A program made the position numbers and the translations under genes. Of a stretch of DNA of 9,771 bases, positions 1 to 6,170 are shown in pieces. Positions within the stretch are counted from its first letter, which is position 1. Every line of letters begins with the position of its first letter. The DNA comes from JBAYVY01 sp041674345 (GTDB lineage Bacteria; Planctomycetota; Phycisphaerae; Phycisphaerales; Zrk34), in contig JBAYVY010000119.1 in the NCBI GenBank assembly GCA_041674345.1, positions 1 to 9,771 on the forward strand, written 5' to 3'. Below the pieces are notes generated by a model, which worked only from the letters and a program-made list of their open reading frames with translations, did not search any database and had not been told where the DNA came from.

Positions 1-1
1 A

Positions 2-72
2 CCCCGGACCCCGGACCCCGGACCCCGGACCCCCGGACCCCGGACCCCGGACCCCGGACCCCGGACCCCGGA
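2..72. repeat. CCCCGGA heptamer tandem array
   Basis: Ten head-to-tail copies of the 7-bp unit CCCCGGA run from base 2 to base 72. All are exact except the fifth, which has one extra C (30-37). The array may begin before the window. It ends directly on the GGAAGGA ribosome binding site of aspS, so it forms the 5' leader and possibly part of the promoter region. On the minus strand it reads as GGGG runs separated by TCC, a pattern with high G-quadruplex potential. Copy-number change by slippage would alter leader or promoter length; that effect is inference. Confidence 0.93.
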
Positions 73-76
73 AGGA
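70..76 (+). promoter_or_regulatory. aspS ribosome binding site
   Basis: GGAAGGA lies 4 bases upstream of the ATG at 81 and is partly contributed by the last heptamer of the repeat array. Its position supports the ATG as the aspS start. The coupling means changes in the array directly adjoin the translation signal. Confidence 0.6.
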
Positions 77-80
77 AAAC

Positions 81-1859
81 ATGCTTAAGCGTACGCACAA
101 CTGTGGTCAGCTTCGTAAGGAACAGGTCGGTCAGAAGGTCGTTCTCGCCGGTTGGGTGAACGGGTACCGCGATCACGGCGGGGTGATCTTCATTGATCTG
201 CGCGACCGGGAAGGTTTGACGCAGATCGTGTTCCATCCTGAAAACGCGGAGGCGCATCAACAGGCCGACCGGATGCGGAATGAATGGGTTGTGGCGGTGT
301 CGGGGACGGTGGTGGCGCGTGAAGCGGGGATGGCGAATCCGCGATTGCCGACGGGGGACATTGAGTTGGATTGCACGGGGGTGGAGGTGTTGAACCCGGC
401 GATGACCCCGCCGTTCATGCCCGACGAGGCGGCGAAGGTGGGGGAGGAGCGTCGGTTGGAATATCGGTTCATTGATCTGCGTCAGCCGCGGATGCAGCAG
501 ATATTGCGTACCCGTCACCGGACGACGAAGGTGTTGCGGGATTACTTTGATGGGCACGGATTTTCGGAGATTGAGACGCCGTTTTTGTGTCGCAGTACGC
601 CGGAGGGCGCGCGGGATTTTCTGGTGCCGTCGCGTTTACAGAAGGGAAGTTTTTACGCGCTGCCTCAGAGTCCGCAGTTGTTCAAGCAGATATTGATGAC
701 GACGGGCGCGGATCGTTATTTGCAGATCGTGCGGTGTTTCCGGGATGAAGACCCGCGCGCGGATCGTCAGGCGGAGTTCACGCAGGTCGATTTGGAGATG
801 GCGTTCGTGGAGCGCGATGATGTCATCCAAATCGCGGAAGGCGCGATTCGTGCGGTGTGGAAGGAAGTGTTGGGCGTGGAGATTGGGCCGATCCAGCATA
901 TGGGTTACGGCGAGGCGATGGATCGGTACGGCTCGGATCGGCCGGACCTGCGGTTCGGGATGGAACTGGTGAATGTGTCGGACATCGTGAAGAACACGGA
1001 GTTCAACGTGTTCAAGGGGGCGATTGAAAAGGGCGGGTTGGTGAAGGCGATCTGCGTTCCGGGGGGCGCGAGGATGACGCGCAAGCAGACCGATGAACTG
1101 GCGGAGTGGGTGAAGCAGTTCGGGGCGGGGGGTTTGCCGCTGGTGAAGGTCGAAGGCGGCAAGGTGACGACGGGCGTGGCGAAGTTCGTGGAGCCGGTCG
1201 CCGCGGCGTTGATTGAGCGGATGGGCGCGAAAGACGGCGACCTGATCTGCTTCGGCGTGAGCGAAAAGTCGAAGATCGTGCATCGCGTACTGGGCGAATT
1301 GCGTGTGCGGTTGGCGCACGATCTGGGCATGATAAAGCCCGGCGAGTGGAAGTGGCTTTGGGTGGTCGATTTCCCGCTGGTGGAATATTCGGAAGAGGAC
1401 AAGCGGTACTATGCGACGCACCATCCGTTCACCGCGCCGAAGCCCGAACATCTGGACATGCTGGAGAGCAACCCGGCGGCGGTGTTGAGCGACGCTTACG
1501 ATCTGGTGCTGAACGGCTCGGAACTGGGCGGCGGGTCGATTCGTATTCATCGCAGCGACGTGCAGAGCCGGGTGTTCAGGATGCTGGGCATCAACGATGA
1601 AGAAGCGAAGATGAAGTTCGGCTTTCTGTTGAACGCATTGAGTTACGGCGCTCCGCCGCACGGCGGACTGGCGTTCGGCCTGGACCGGCTGGTGATGCAC
1701 CTGGTGGGGACGACGAACATTCGGGACGTGATCGCGTTCCCGAAAACCCAGAACGGCGCGGACCTGATGACGGAGGCCCCGGCCCCGGTGGATGAGATGC
1801 AGTTGAAGGAACTGAACATCCGTGTGCAGGCGCATCAGTCGCCGATGAAGGCGGTGTGA
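81..1859 (+). CDS. aspS: Aspartyl-tRNA synthetase, bacterial type, probably non-discriminating
   Basis: Class II aminoacyl-tRNA synthetase that attaches aspartate to tRNA in the cytoplasm. Its 592 residues match the usual bacterial length. An N-terminal OB-fold anticodon-binding domain (about 1-105) holds GWVNGYRDHGGVIF at 24-37. The catalytic core contains TPEGARDFLVPS (173-184), QSPQLFKQ (196-203), motif 2 FRDEDPRADRQAEF (220-233) and motif 3 GLAFGLDRLVM (529-539). The bacterial GAD insertion domain occupies roughly 295-415. His32 and Gly83 align by eye with the P. aeruginosa residues (His31 and a Gly near 81) tied to non-discriminating AspRS, where discriminating enzymes such as E. coli's have Leu and Lys. 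The enzyme may therefore also make Asp-tRNA(Asn) for GatCAB amidation; this is inference. The start has a strong SD at 70-76. The stop lies 1 base before the inverted-repeat cassette. Confidence 0.97.
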   Translation: MLKRTHNCGQLRKEQVGQKVVLAGWVNGYRDHGGVIFIDLRDREGLTQIVFHPENAEAHQQADRMRNEWVVAVSGTVVAREAGMANPRLPTGDIELDCTGVEVLNPAMTPPFMPDEAAKVGEERRLEYRFIDLRQPRMQQILRTRHRTTKVLRDYFDGHGFSEIETPFLCRSTPEGARDFLVPSRLQKGSFYALPQSPQLFKQILMTTGADRYLQIVRCFRDEDPRADRQAEFTQVDLEMAFVERDDVIQIAEGAIRAVWKEVLGVEIGPIQHMGYGEAMDRYGSDRPDLRFGMELVNVSDIVKNTEFNVFKGAIEKGGLVKAICVPGGARMTRKQTDELAEWVKQFGAGGLPLVKVEGGKVTTGVAKFVEPVAAALIERMGAKDGDLICFGVSEKSKIVHRVLGELRVRLAHDLGMIKPGEWKWLWVVDFPLVEYSEEDKRYYATHHPFTAPKPEHLDMLESNPAAVLSDAYDLVLNGSELGGGSIRIHRSDVQSRVFRMLGINDEEAKMKFGFLLNALSYGAPPHGGLAFGLDRLVMHLVGTTNIRDVIAFPKTQNGADLMTEAPAPVDEMQLKELNIRVQAHQSPMKAV

Positions 1860-1860
1860 A

Positions 1861-1902
1861 GCAGGAGGGACGAAGGGACTAAGGGACGGAGGGACGAAGT
1901 GG
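1861..1902 (+). repeat. Left inverted repeat of octamer units
   Basis: The arm reads, after AG, as consecutive 8-mers: GGAGGGAC, GAAGGGAC, TAAGGGAC, GGAGGGAC, GAAGTGGA-like (consensus NRAGGGAC). It pairs with 2290-2331 with five mismatches, and the outer 17 bases AGGAGGGACGAAGGGAC are identical in both arms. It starts 1 base after the aspS stop codon. Confidence 0.9.
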
Positions 1903-1917
1903 AAGAGGGTTTTGCAT

Positions 1918-2286
1918 ATGGGCGAGATCAGGACATTCCGTGATTTGATTGCGTGGCAACGCGCGATGACGCTGGTAAGGAATATCTATGGCTGGACGCG
2001 CGACATGCCGGTTGATGAGCGATTTGGGTTGACCAATCAGATTCGGCGGGCGGCCGTGTCGATACCGAGCAATATCGCGGAAGGATATGCCCGCGGAACC
2101 ACAGCGGACTATGTGCGGTTTTTGCGAATTGCCCGCGGATCGCTGGCGGAAGTATGCACGCAAACCGATTTAATCGTGGAATTCAACATGCTTACCCCCA
2201 ACGAGCAATTGACGATGGACCCGGCTGAGTGTGATCGCGTGCTACAAGGTCTGTTACGGTCGCTCGAACAGAAGCTGAACTCTTAA
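1918..2286 (+). CDS. Four-helix-bundle protein (S23 / 23S rRNA IVS-encoded family)
   Basis: This 122-residue protein belongs to the small four-helix-bundle family, first known from ORFs inside 23S rRNA intervening sequences. The molecular role of the family is not settled. Visible hallmarks are FRDLIAWQRAM near the N-terminus (7-17), the signature FGLTNQIRRAAVSIPSNIAEG (36-56, key residues QIRRAAVSIP and NIAEG), then YVRFLRIARGSLAEV (65-79). It is predicted to be soluble and all-helical, with no signal peptide or membrane segment. The ATG at 1918 is preferred over an in-frame TTG at 1912 because GGAAGAGGG (1901-1909) sits 8 bases upstream and family members begin close to this point. It sits alone inside the inverted-repeat cassette, and its GC content (about 57% in hand-counted lines) is slightly below that of its neighbours. 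It could be a cargo gene of a small element. Confidence 0.9.
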   Translation: MGEIRTFRDLIAWQRAMTLVRNIYGWTRDMPVDERFGLTNQIRRAAVSIPSNIAEGYARGTTADYVRFLRIARGSLAEVCTQTDLIVEFNMLTPNEQLTMDPAECDRVLQGLLRSLEQKLNS

Positions 2287-2289
2287 TCC

Positions 2290-2331
2290 CCACTTCGTCC
2301 CTTCGTGCCTCCGTCCCTTCGTCCCTCCTAC
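2290..2331 (-). repeat. Right inverted repeat of octamer units
   Basis: This is the reverse complement of the left arm, with units GGAGGGAC, GAAGGGAC, GGAGGCAC, GAAGGGAC and GAAGTGG. It begins 3 bases after the four-helix-bundle stop codon and ends 5 bases before the asnB ATG, so it forms the entire immediate leader of asnB. In transcripts reading through from aspS the two arms could form a long imperfect duplex. Confidence 0.9.
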
Positions 2332-2336
2332 TCCCC

Positions 2337-4307
2337 ATGTGTGGAATCGCCGGTCTATTTCGATTTGACGATCAACCGCCATCACCGGCGCGACTGGATC
2401 ATATGGCGTCGATGATCGCGCATCGGGGGCCGGACGGACGGGGATGCGTGGTCGATGGGCCGGTGGGTTTGGCGCACAGCCGGTTGAGCGTGATTGATTT
2501 GCTGGGCGGCGAGCAGCCGATGGGATTTCTCCCTCCCCCTTTGGGGGAGGGTTGGGGAGAGGGGGCCACGGAACACCGCGCACCATATGCAGTCACCGGC
2601 ATGCCCACATCTCCCGGCTCCCTTCTCCCAACCTCCCCCGGCGGGGGAGGGGCGGGAGCGTGCGTGATCGTGTTCAACGGCGAGATTTACAATCACCGTG
2701 AACTGCGAAAGTTGCTGGAGGCGCGGGGGCATCGGTTTTTCACCGATCACAGCGACACCGAAGCGATCCTGCACGGCTACCAGGAATGGGGCGAGGAGTT
2801 GCCGAAGCATCTGCACGGCATGTTCGCGCTGGCGGTGTGGTCGCCGATGACGCGGAAGCTGTTTTTGGCGCGCGATCGGGCCGGTAAGAAGCCGCTCTAC
2901 ATTCATCGCAGCGCCACGCAGTTGACGTTCGGTTCGGTGATCGGCGCGGTGCTGGCCGGGCTGGATCAACTTCCGGGAATCAATCGTCATGCGTTGGCGG
3001 CTTACCTGACGTTCGGTTACACGATGGAAGAGTCGTTGCTGGAAGGCGTGACGGAACTGCCGGCGGCGCACTGCATGACGGTTGATGGCGGGGGGCAGGT
3101 GAAGGTGGAACGCTACTGGCGAACCCCGCCGCTGTCGCGCACCAGCACCAAACTCGGCGCGGAACAGGCGGTGGAGGAATTGCTGACCGAAGCGGTGGAC
3201 AAGCGGCTGGAGGCGGACGTGCCGCTGGGCTTTTTTCTGTCGGGCGGCATCGACTCATCGCTGATCGCGGCGATGGCGGCCCGCTTGCGCCCCCGGAAGC
3301 AGTTGCTCACATTCAATGTCGCCATGCCCGACCATCGCTACGATGAATCCCGGTACGCCCGGCGTGTGGCGGAGCATATCGGATCGGAGCATCGCACGCT
3401 GGGCACCGATGCGGACGTGATGGAGGCGATGGAGCGATTGATCGCGGTGACGGGGGAGCCGATGGGCGATTCGTCGCTGCTGCCGACGTATTGGTTGAGC
3501 AAGGCGGCGAAGGAGCATGTGACGGTGGCGCTGTCGGGCGACGGCGGGGATGAATTGTTCGGCGGATATGATCGGTATCGCGCGATGCGATGGCTGGGGC
3601 GATGCGGCGGATGGCTGCGATGGTGGCCGGCGACGGAACATCCGGCGCAATTGCGTTCGACGGCGGGGCGCATGGCGCGGCTGATTCACGCGGCGAAGTT
3701 CCATCGGCAATCGCGGCAGTATCTGGACATGGTGCGATTGTTCAGCCCGAAGATGCTCGGCTGGCTTGGGCCGATCATCGACGCGCCGTGGAATGATCTG
3801 GCGGACTGGCGGGAAGAAGCGGACCCGGCGGAGGCGGCCAGGCGGTGGGACATGACGCATTACCTGCCGTTCGATCTGTTGCGCAAGGTGGATCGCGCGT
3901 CGATGGCGGTGGCGCTGGAAGTGCGATGCCCGATGCTGGACACGGCGGTGTACGATCTGGCGGGGCATCTGCCGCTGAGCGTACTGTCGCCCAAGGGGCG
4001 GGCGAAGGGATTGTTGAGGCAAGTGGCCGGAAAATATCTGCCGGGTGAAATTGTCAACCGGAAAAAGATGGGGTTCGCCGTGCCGGTGGGCGAATGGTTC
4101 AAAGGGAAACTGGAACTGCCGCTGCGAAAATGGCTGCTCAGCGGGGAGATGAGCGATCAGCTCGGCTTCCGGCTGGCGCGGCTGGAACGCATGATCGACC
4201 ATCATTTGTCGGGTCAGGCGGATCACACGCATCGCTTGTTCGCGCTGATGGGACTGGCGATGTGGCTGCGATGGCTGAAAGACCCCAAGCCGCCGGAAGA
4301 AATGTAG
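2337..4307 (+). CDS. asnB: Asparagine synthetase (glutamine-hydrolysing) with a REP-derived internal insertion
   Basis: Converts aspartate to asparagine using ATP and the amide of glutamine. The N-terminal class II glutaminase domain has the nucleophile Cys2 in MCGIAG, then HRGPDG (29-34), HSRLSVIDL (47-55), FNGEIYNH (113-120) and the SDTE segment (139-142). The C-terminal synthetase domain has the PPi loop SGGIDSS (302-308), LSGDGGDELFGGYDRY (399-414), KVDRASMA (517-524) and VNRKKMGFAVP (573-583). The start is fixed by Cys2, yet the upstream bases are C-rich and show no SD. Residues about 64-106 are a Gly/Pro-rich insertion encoded by two inverted REP-like hairpins between QPM and IVFNGEIYN, where relatives have only a few residues. 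Without it the length would be near 612. The frame is intact and all catalytic motifs are present, so it is probably functional. A related asparagine-synthase-like amidotransferase of polysaccharide clusters is a less likely alternative. Confidence 0.9.
   Translation: MCGIAGLFRFDDQPPSPARLDHMASMIAHRGPDGRGCVVDGPVGLAHSRLSVIDLLGGEQPMGFLPPPLGEGWGEGATEHRAPYAVTGMPTSPGSLLPTSPGGGGAGACVIVFNGEIYNHRELRKLLEARGHRFFTDHSDTEAILHGYQEWGEELPKHLHGMFALAVWSPMTRKLFLARDRAGKKPLYIHRSATQLTFGSVIGAVLAGLDQLPGINRHALAAYLTFGYTMEESLLEGVTELPAAHCMTVDGGGQVKVERYWRTPPLSRTSTKLGAEQAVEELLTEAVDKRLEADVPLGFFLSGGIDSSLIAAMAARLRPRKQLLTFNVAMPDHRYDESRYARRVAEHIGSEHRTLGTDADVMEAMERLIAVTGEPMGDSSLLPTYWLSKAAKEHVTVALSGDGGDELFGGYDRYRAMRWLGRCGGWLRWWPATEHPAQLRSTAGRMARLIHAAKFHRQSRQYLDMVRLFSPKMLGWLGPIIDAPWNDLADWREEADPAEAARRWDMTHYLPFDLLRKVDRASMAVALEVRCPMLDTAVYDLAGHLPLSVLSPKGRAKGLLRQVAGKYLPGEIVNRKKMGFAVPVGEWFKGKLELPLRKWLLSGEMSDQLGFRLARLERMIDHHLSGQADHTHRLFALMGLAMWLRWLKDPKPPEEM
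2529..2653 (+). mobile_element. In-frame pair of inverted REP-like hairpins inside asnB
   Basis: Left unit: CCCTCCCCC (2531-2539), loop TTT, GGGGGAGGG (2543-2551), then TTGGGGAGAGGG. Right unit, inverted: CCTTCTCCCAA, then CCTCCCCC (2632-2639), loop GGC, GGGGGAGG (2643-2650). The reverse complement of the right unit matches the left one closely apart from the loop and two small length differences. About 66 bases separate the units. This hairpin-plus-tail form, duplicated head to head, is the layout of REP doublets (REPIN/BIME). From memory, closely similar CTCCC-loop-GGGAG-GTTGGG sequences are dispersed in many bacterial genomes. The whole unit is translated in frame as part of asnB. Confidence 0.8.
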
Positions 4308-4392
4308 CCACGAAGTCGCGAAGAACACGAAGAGGGAAAAGTGATTAAAATTATCGCTTTCGTATTCCTTCGCGTCTTCGCGCCTTCGTGGC
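4307..4392. repeat. 86-bp octamer-based palindrome between asnB and glnS
   Basis: The left arm (4307-4332) and right arm (4367-4392) are imperfect inverted repeats: 9 paired bases, one mismatch, 7 pairs, a one-base bulge, then 8 positions with one mismatch. The right arm reads on the minus strand as CACGAAGG, CGCGAAGA, CGCGAAGG, giving an octamer consensus CRCGAAGN. GTGAT/ATCGC (4341-4345 and 4353-4357) can extend pairing around an AT-rich tip, with one G-U pair. The element starts on the last base of the asnB stop codon. There is no following T tract, so it is not a classical terminator. It resembles the 1861-2331 cassette in octamer syntax but holds no gene. From memory, similar CGAAG arrays flank GxxExxY genes in other genomes. 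Confidence 0.85.
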
Positions 4393-4421
4393 CCATCATC
4401 GGCCTATAAAGAGTTTGCACC

Positions 4422-6125
4422 ATGCCCACTGACGAAACACGTTCGCATTTCATTCAGCAGATCATCGCCGAGGACTTGCGCACCGGGCGGTATCCGCATG
4501 TCGTCACGCGATTCCCCCCCGAACCCAACGGCTACCTCCACATCGGCCACGCCAAGGCCATCTGCATCGACTTCGGCCTGGCGGAACAGTTCGGCGGAAA
4601 AACACACCTCCGCATGGATGACACCAACCCCGCCAAGGAAGAACAGGAATATATCGACGCCATCCAACAAGACGTCGCATGGCTCGGCTTTCACTGGGAC
4701 CGCTTATGCTATGCGTCCGATTACTTTCCGATGTTGTATGACTGGGCTTGCGTGCTGATCGACGCCGGTCTCGCATATGTCGATGACCAGTCCGCCGAGC
4801 AGGTCAGCAAAACCCGCGGCTCCCTCACCAGGCCCGGCGAGGAATCCCCCTTCCGGGGGAGACCCGTCGCCGAAAACCTCGACCTCTTCGCACGCATGAA
4901 AGCCGGCGAATTCCCCGATGGTTCCCGCGTGTTGCGCGCTAAAATCGACATGGCCAGCCCCAACGTCGTCATGCGCGATCCGGTCATGTATCGCATCCTC
5001 CATGCTACCCACCCACGCACCGGCGACACCTGGTGCATCTACCCCTCCTACGATTACGCCCACGGCCAAAGCGACTGGATCGAAGGCGTCACTCACTCCC
5101 TGTGTGACACCAGCTTTGAAATCCACCGACCGCTCTATGAATGGTTCGTCGATCGCCTGGTCGAACTCGGCCAAAAAAGCCCCGCTTGCGATTACAAACC
5201 CCGACAGATCGAATTCGCTCGCGGCAACATCAACTACATGATTACCTCGAAACGCAAACTGCTTCAATTGATCCAAAAGGGCTATGTCAACGATTGGTCC
5301 GATCCGCGCATGCCCACCCTGCGGGGCATGCGCCGCCGCGGCTACACCCCCGCCGCGATCCGGCAATTCTGGGACGACGTCGGCGTGGCCAAACGCGGAA
5401 ACAATCTCGAATTCGCCAAGGTCGAATCCGTGTTGCGCGATGATCTGAATAAACACGCCCCGCGCCGAATGGCGGTGATGGACCCGCTCAAAGTCACGAT
5501 CACCAACTGGCCTTCAGGTCAGGTCGATATGCTCGATGCGGTCAACAACCCCGAAGACCCCGCCGCCGGGTCACGCAAAGTTCCCTTCACCGGAACGATT
5601 TTCATCGAGCGCGAAGATTTCATGGAAGCCCCGCCGAAGAAGTTCTTCCGCCTTTCCCCTGGAAAAGAAGTGCGTCTGCGATACGCCTATTTCATCACCT
5701 GCAACGAAGTCGTGAAAGACGCAACCGGCAACATCATCGAACTCAAATGCACCTACGACCCCGCCACGCGCGGCGGCGATTCGCCCGACGGCCGCAAAGT
5801 CAAAGCCACGCTCCACTGGGTCAGCGCCGATCACGCCATTGATGCCGAGCTTCGCCTGTTCGATCACCTGTTCACACAGCCCGACCCCGAAGATGTCCCC
5901 GAAGGCGTCGATTGGCTCACCAGCGTCAACCGTGATTCGATGAAAGCCATCACCCACGCCCGGCTCGAACCCGCCCTCGCCCACGCCAAACCCCACGAAG
6001 TTTACCAGTTCGAGCGCGTCGGCTATTTCACCGTCGATACCGATTCCACCACGAATCAACTCGTCTTCAACCGCACCGTCACCCTCAAAGACAGTTGGGC
6101 CAAGCAACAAACTCCCGGAAGTTAA
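4422..6125 (+). CDS. glnS: Glutaminyl-tRNA synthetase
   Basis: Class I synthetase charging tRNA(Gln) directly with glutamine. Its 567 residues are close to the 554 of E. coli. The Rossmann core opens with TRFPPEPNGYLHIGHAK (29-45), containing the HIGH motif, followed by RMDDTNPAKEEQEY (64-77). ESPFRGRPVAENLDLF (141-156) and YPSYDYAHGQSDWIEGVTHS (207-226) are GlnRS-specific landmarks that separate it from GluRS. The KMSKS-type loop reads ITSKRKL (274-280), where E. coli has MSKRKL. The C-terminal anticodon-binding beta-barrels run from about 345 to the end. The SD is weak (AAAGAG around 4408, 9 bases before the ATG). The coding strand is strongly C-rich (29 C to 11 G at 4501-4560), unlike asnB just upstream. 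Its presence means the organism need not rely on GatCAB for Gln-tRNA(Gln). Confidence 0.97.
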   Translation: MPTDETRSHFIQQIIAEDLRTGRYPHVVTRFPPEPNGYLHIGHAKAICIDFGLAEQFGGKTHLRMDDTNPAKEEQEYIDAIQQDVAWLGFHWDRLCYASDYFPMLYDWACVLIDAGLAYVDDQSAEQVSKTRGSLTRPGEESPFRGRPVAENLDLFARMKAGEFPDGSRVLRAKIDMASPNVVMRDPVMYRILHATHPRTGDTWCIYPSYDYAHGQSDWIEGVTHSLCDTSFEIHRPLYEWFVDRLVELGQKSPACDYKPRQIEFARGNINYMITSKRKLLQLIQKGYVNDWSDPRMPTLRGMRRRGYTPAAIRQFWDDVGVAKRGNNLEFAKVESVLRDDLNKHAPRRMAVMDPLKVTITNWPSGQVDMLDAVNNPEDPAAGSRKVPFTGTIFIEREDFMEAPPKKFFRLSPGKEVRLRYAYFITCNEVVKDATGNIIELKCTYDPATRGGDSPDGRKVKATLHWVSADHAIDAELRLFDHLFTQPDPEDVPEGVDWLTSVNRDSMKAITHARLEPALAHAKPHEVYQFERVGYFTVDTDSTTNQLVFNRTVTLKDSWAKQQTPGS

Positions 6126-6143
6126 TCCGCCCCCCGGAACCCC

Positions 6144-6155
6144 GCCGCTTGCGGC
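6144..6155. repeat. GC-rich hairpin in the glnS-gltX gap
   Basis: GCCGC-TT-GCGGC is a perfect 5-bp inverted repeat in the 45-base gap, inside the context CCCCGCCGCTTGCGGCTTCG. The gap lacks a T tract and a visible SD before the gltX ATG. The short spacing suggests co-transcription of glnS and gltX. From memory, similar CCGCCGCTTGCGG strings are dispersed repeats in GC-rich genomes, but a single copy here cannot prove that. Confidence 0.4.
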
Positions 6156-6170
6156 TTCGCGATCCTCACC

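Larger units (their letters stand above)
1861..2331 (+). mobile_element. Inverted-repeat-bounded four-helix-bundle cassette
   Basis: A 471-bp unit has 42-bp terminal inverted repeats (1861-1902 and 2290-2331) that match at 37 of 42 positions without gaps. It encloses a single small gene. It fits tightly between its neighbours: 1 base after the aspS stop and 5 bases before the asnB ATG. No transposase is present. The architecture resembles the intervening sequences of 23S rRNA genes in spirochaetes and Coxiella, where a long stem encloses an S23-type four-helix-bundle ORF. Calling it mobile is inference from the bounded structure. No target-site duplication could be identified. Confidence 0.55.

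Noticed and set aside
2..72. Heptamer array as a CRISPR
   Set aside because: Units are contiguous 7-mers with no spacers, and no cas gene is nearby.
636..1835. Long antisense open frame opposite aspS
   Set aside because: The composition is dominated by His, Arg and Gln with no domain, and the + strand encodes a complete AspRS with all class II motifs.
1912..1917. TTG at 1912 as the start of the four-helix-bundle gene
   Set aside because: The ATG at 1918 is better placed after GGAAGAGGG, and the two extra residues add no family similarity.
4307..4392. Palindrome as a rho-independent terminator
   Set aside because: Neither side of the stem is followed by a T or A tract, and the arms are periodic octamers with an AT-rich 34-base centre.
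4845..4860. TCCCCC-TTCC-GGGGGA hairpin in glnS, resembling the asnB REP units
   Set aside because: It encodes ESPFRGRP, a native conserved GlnRS segment, has no TTGGG tail or inverted partner, and so is probably coincidental.
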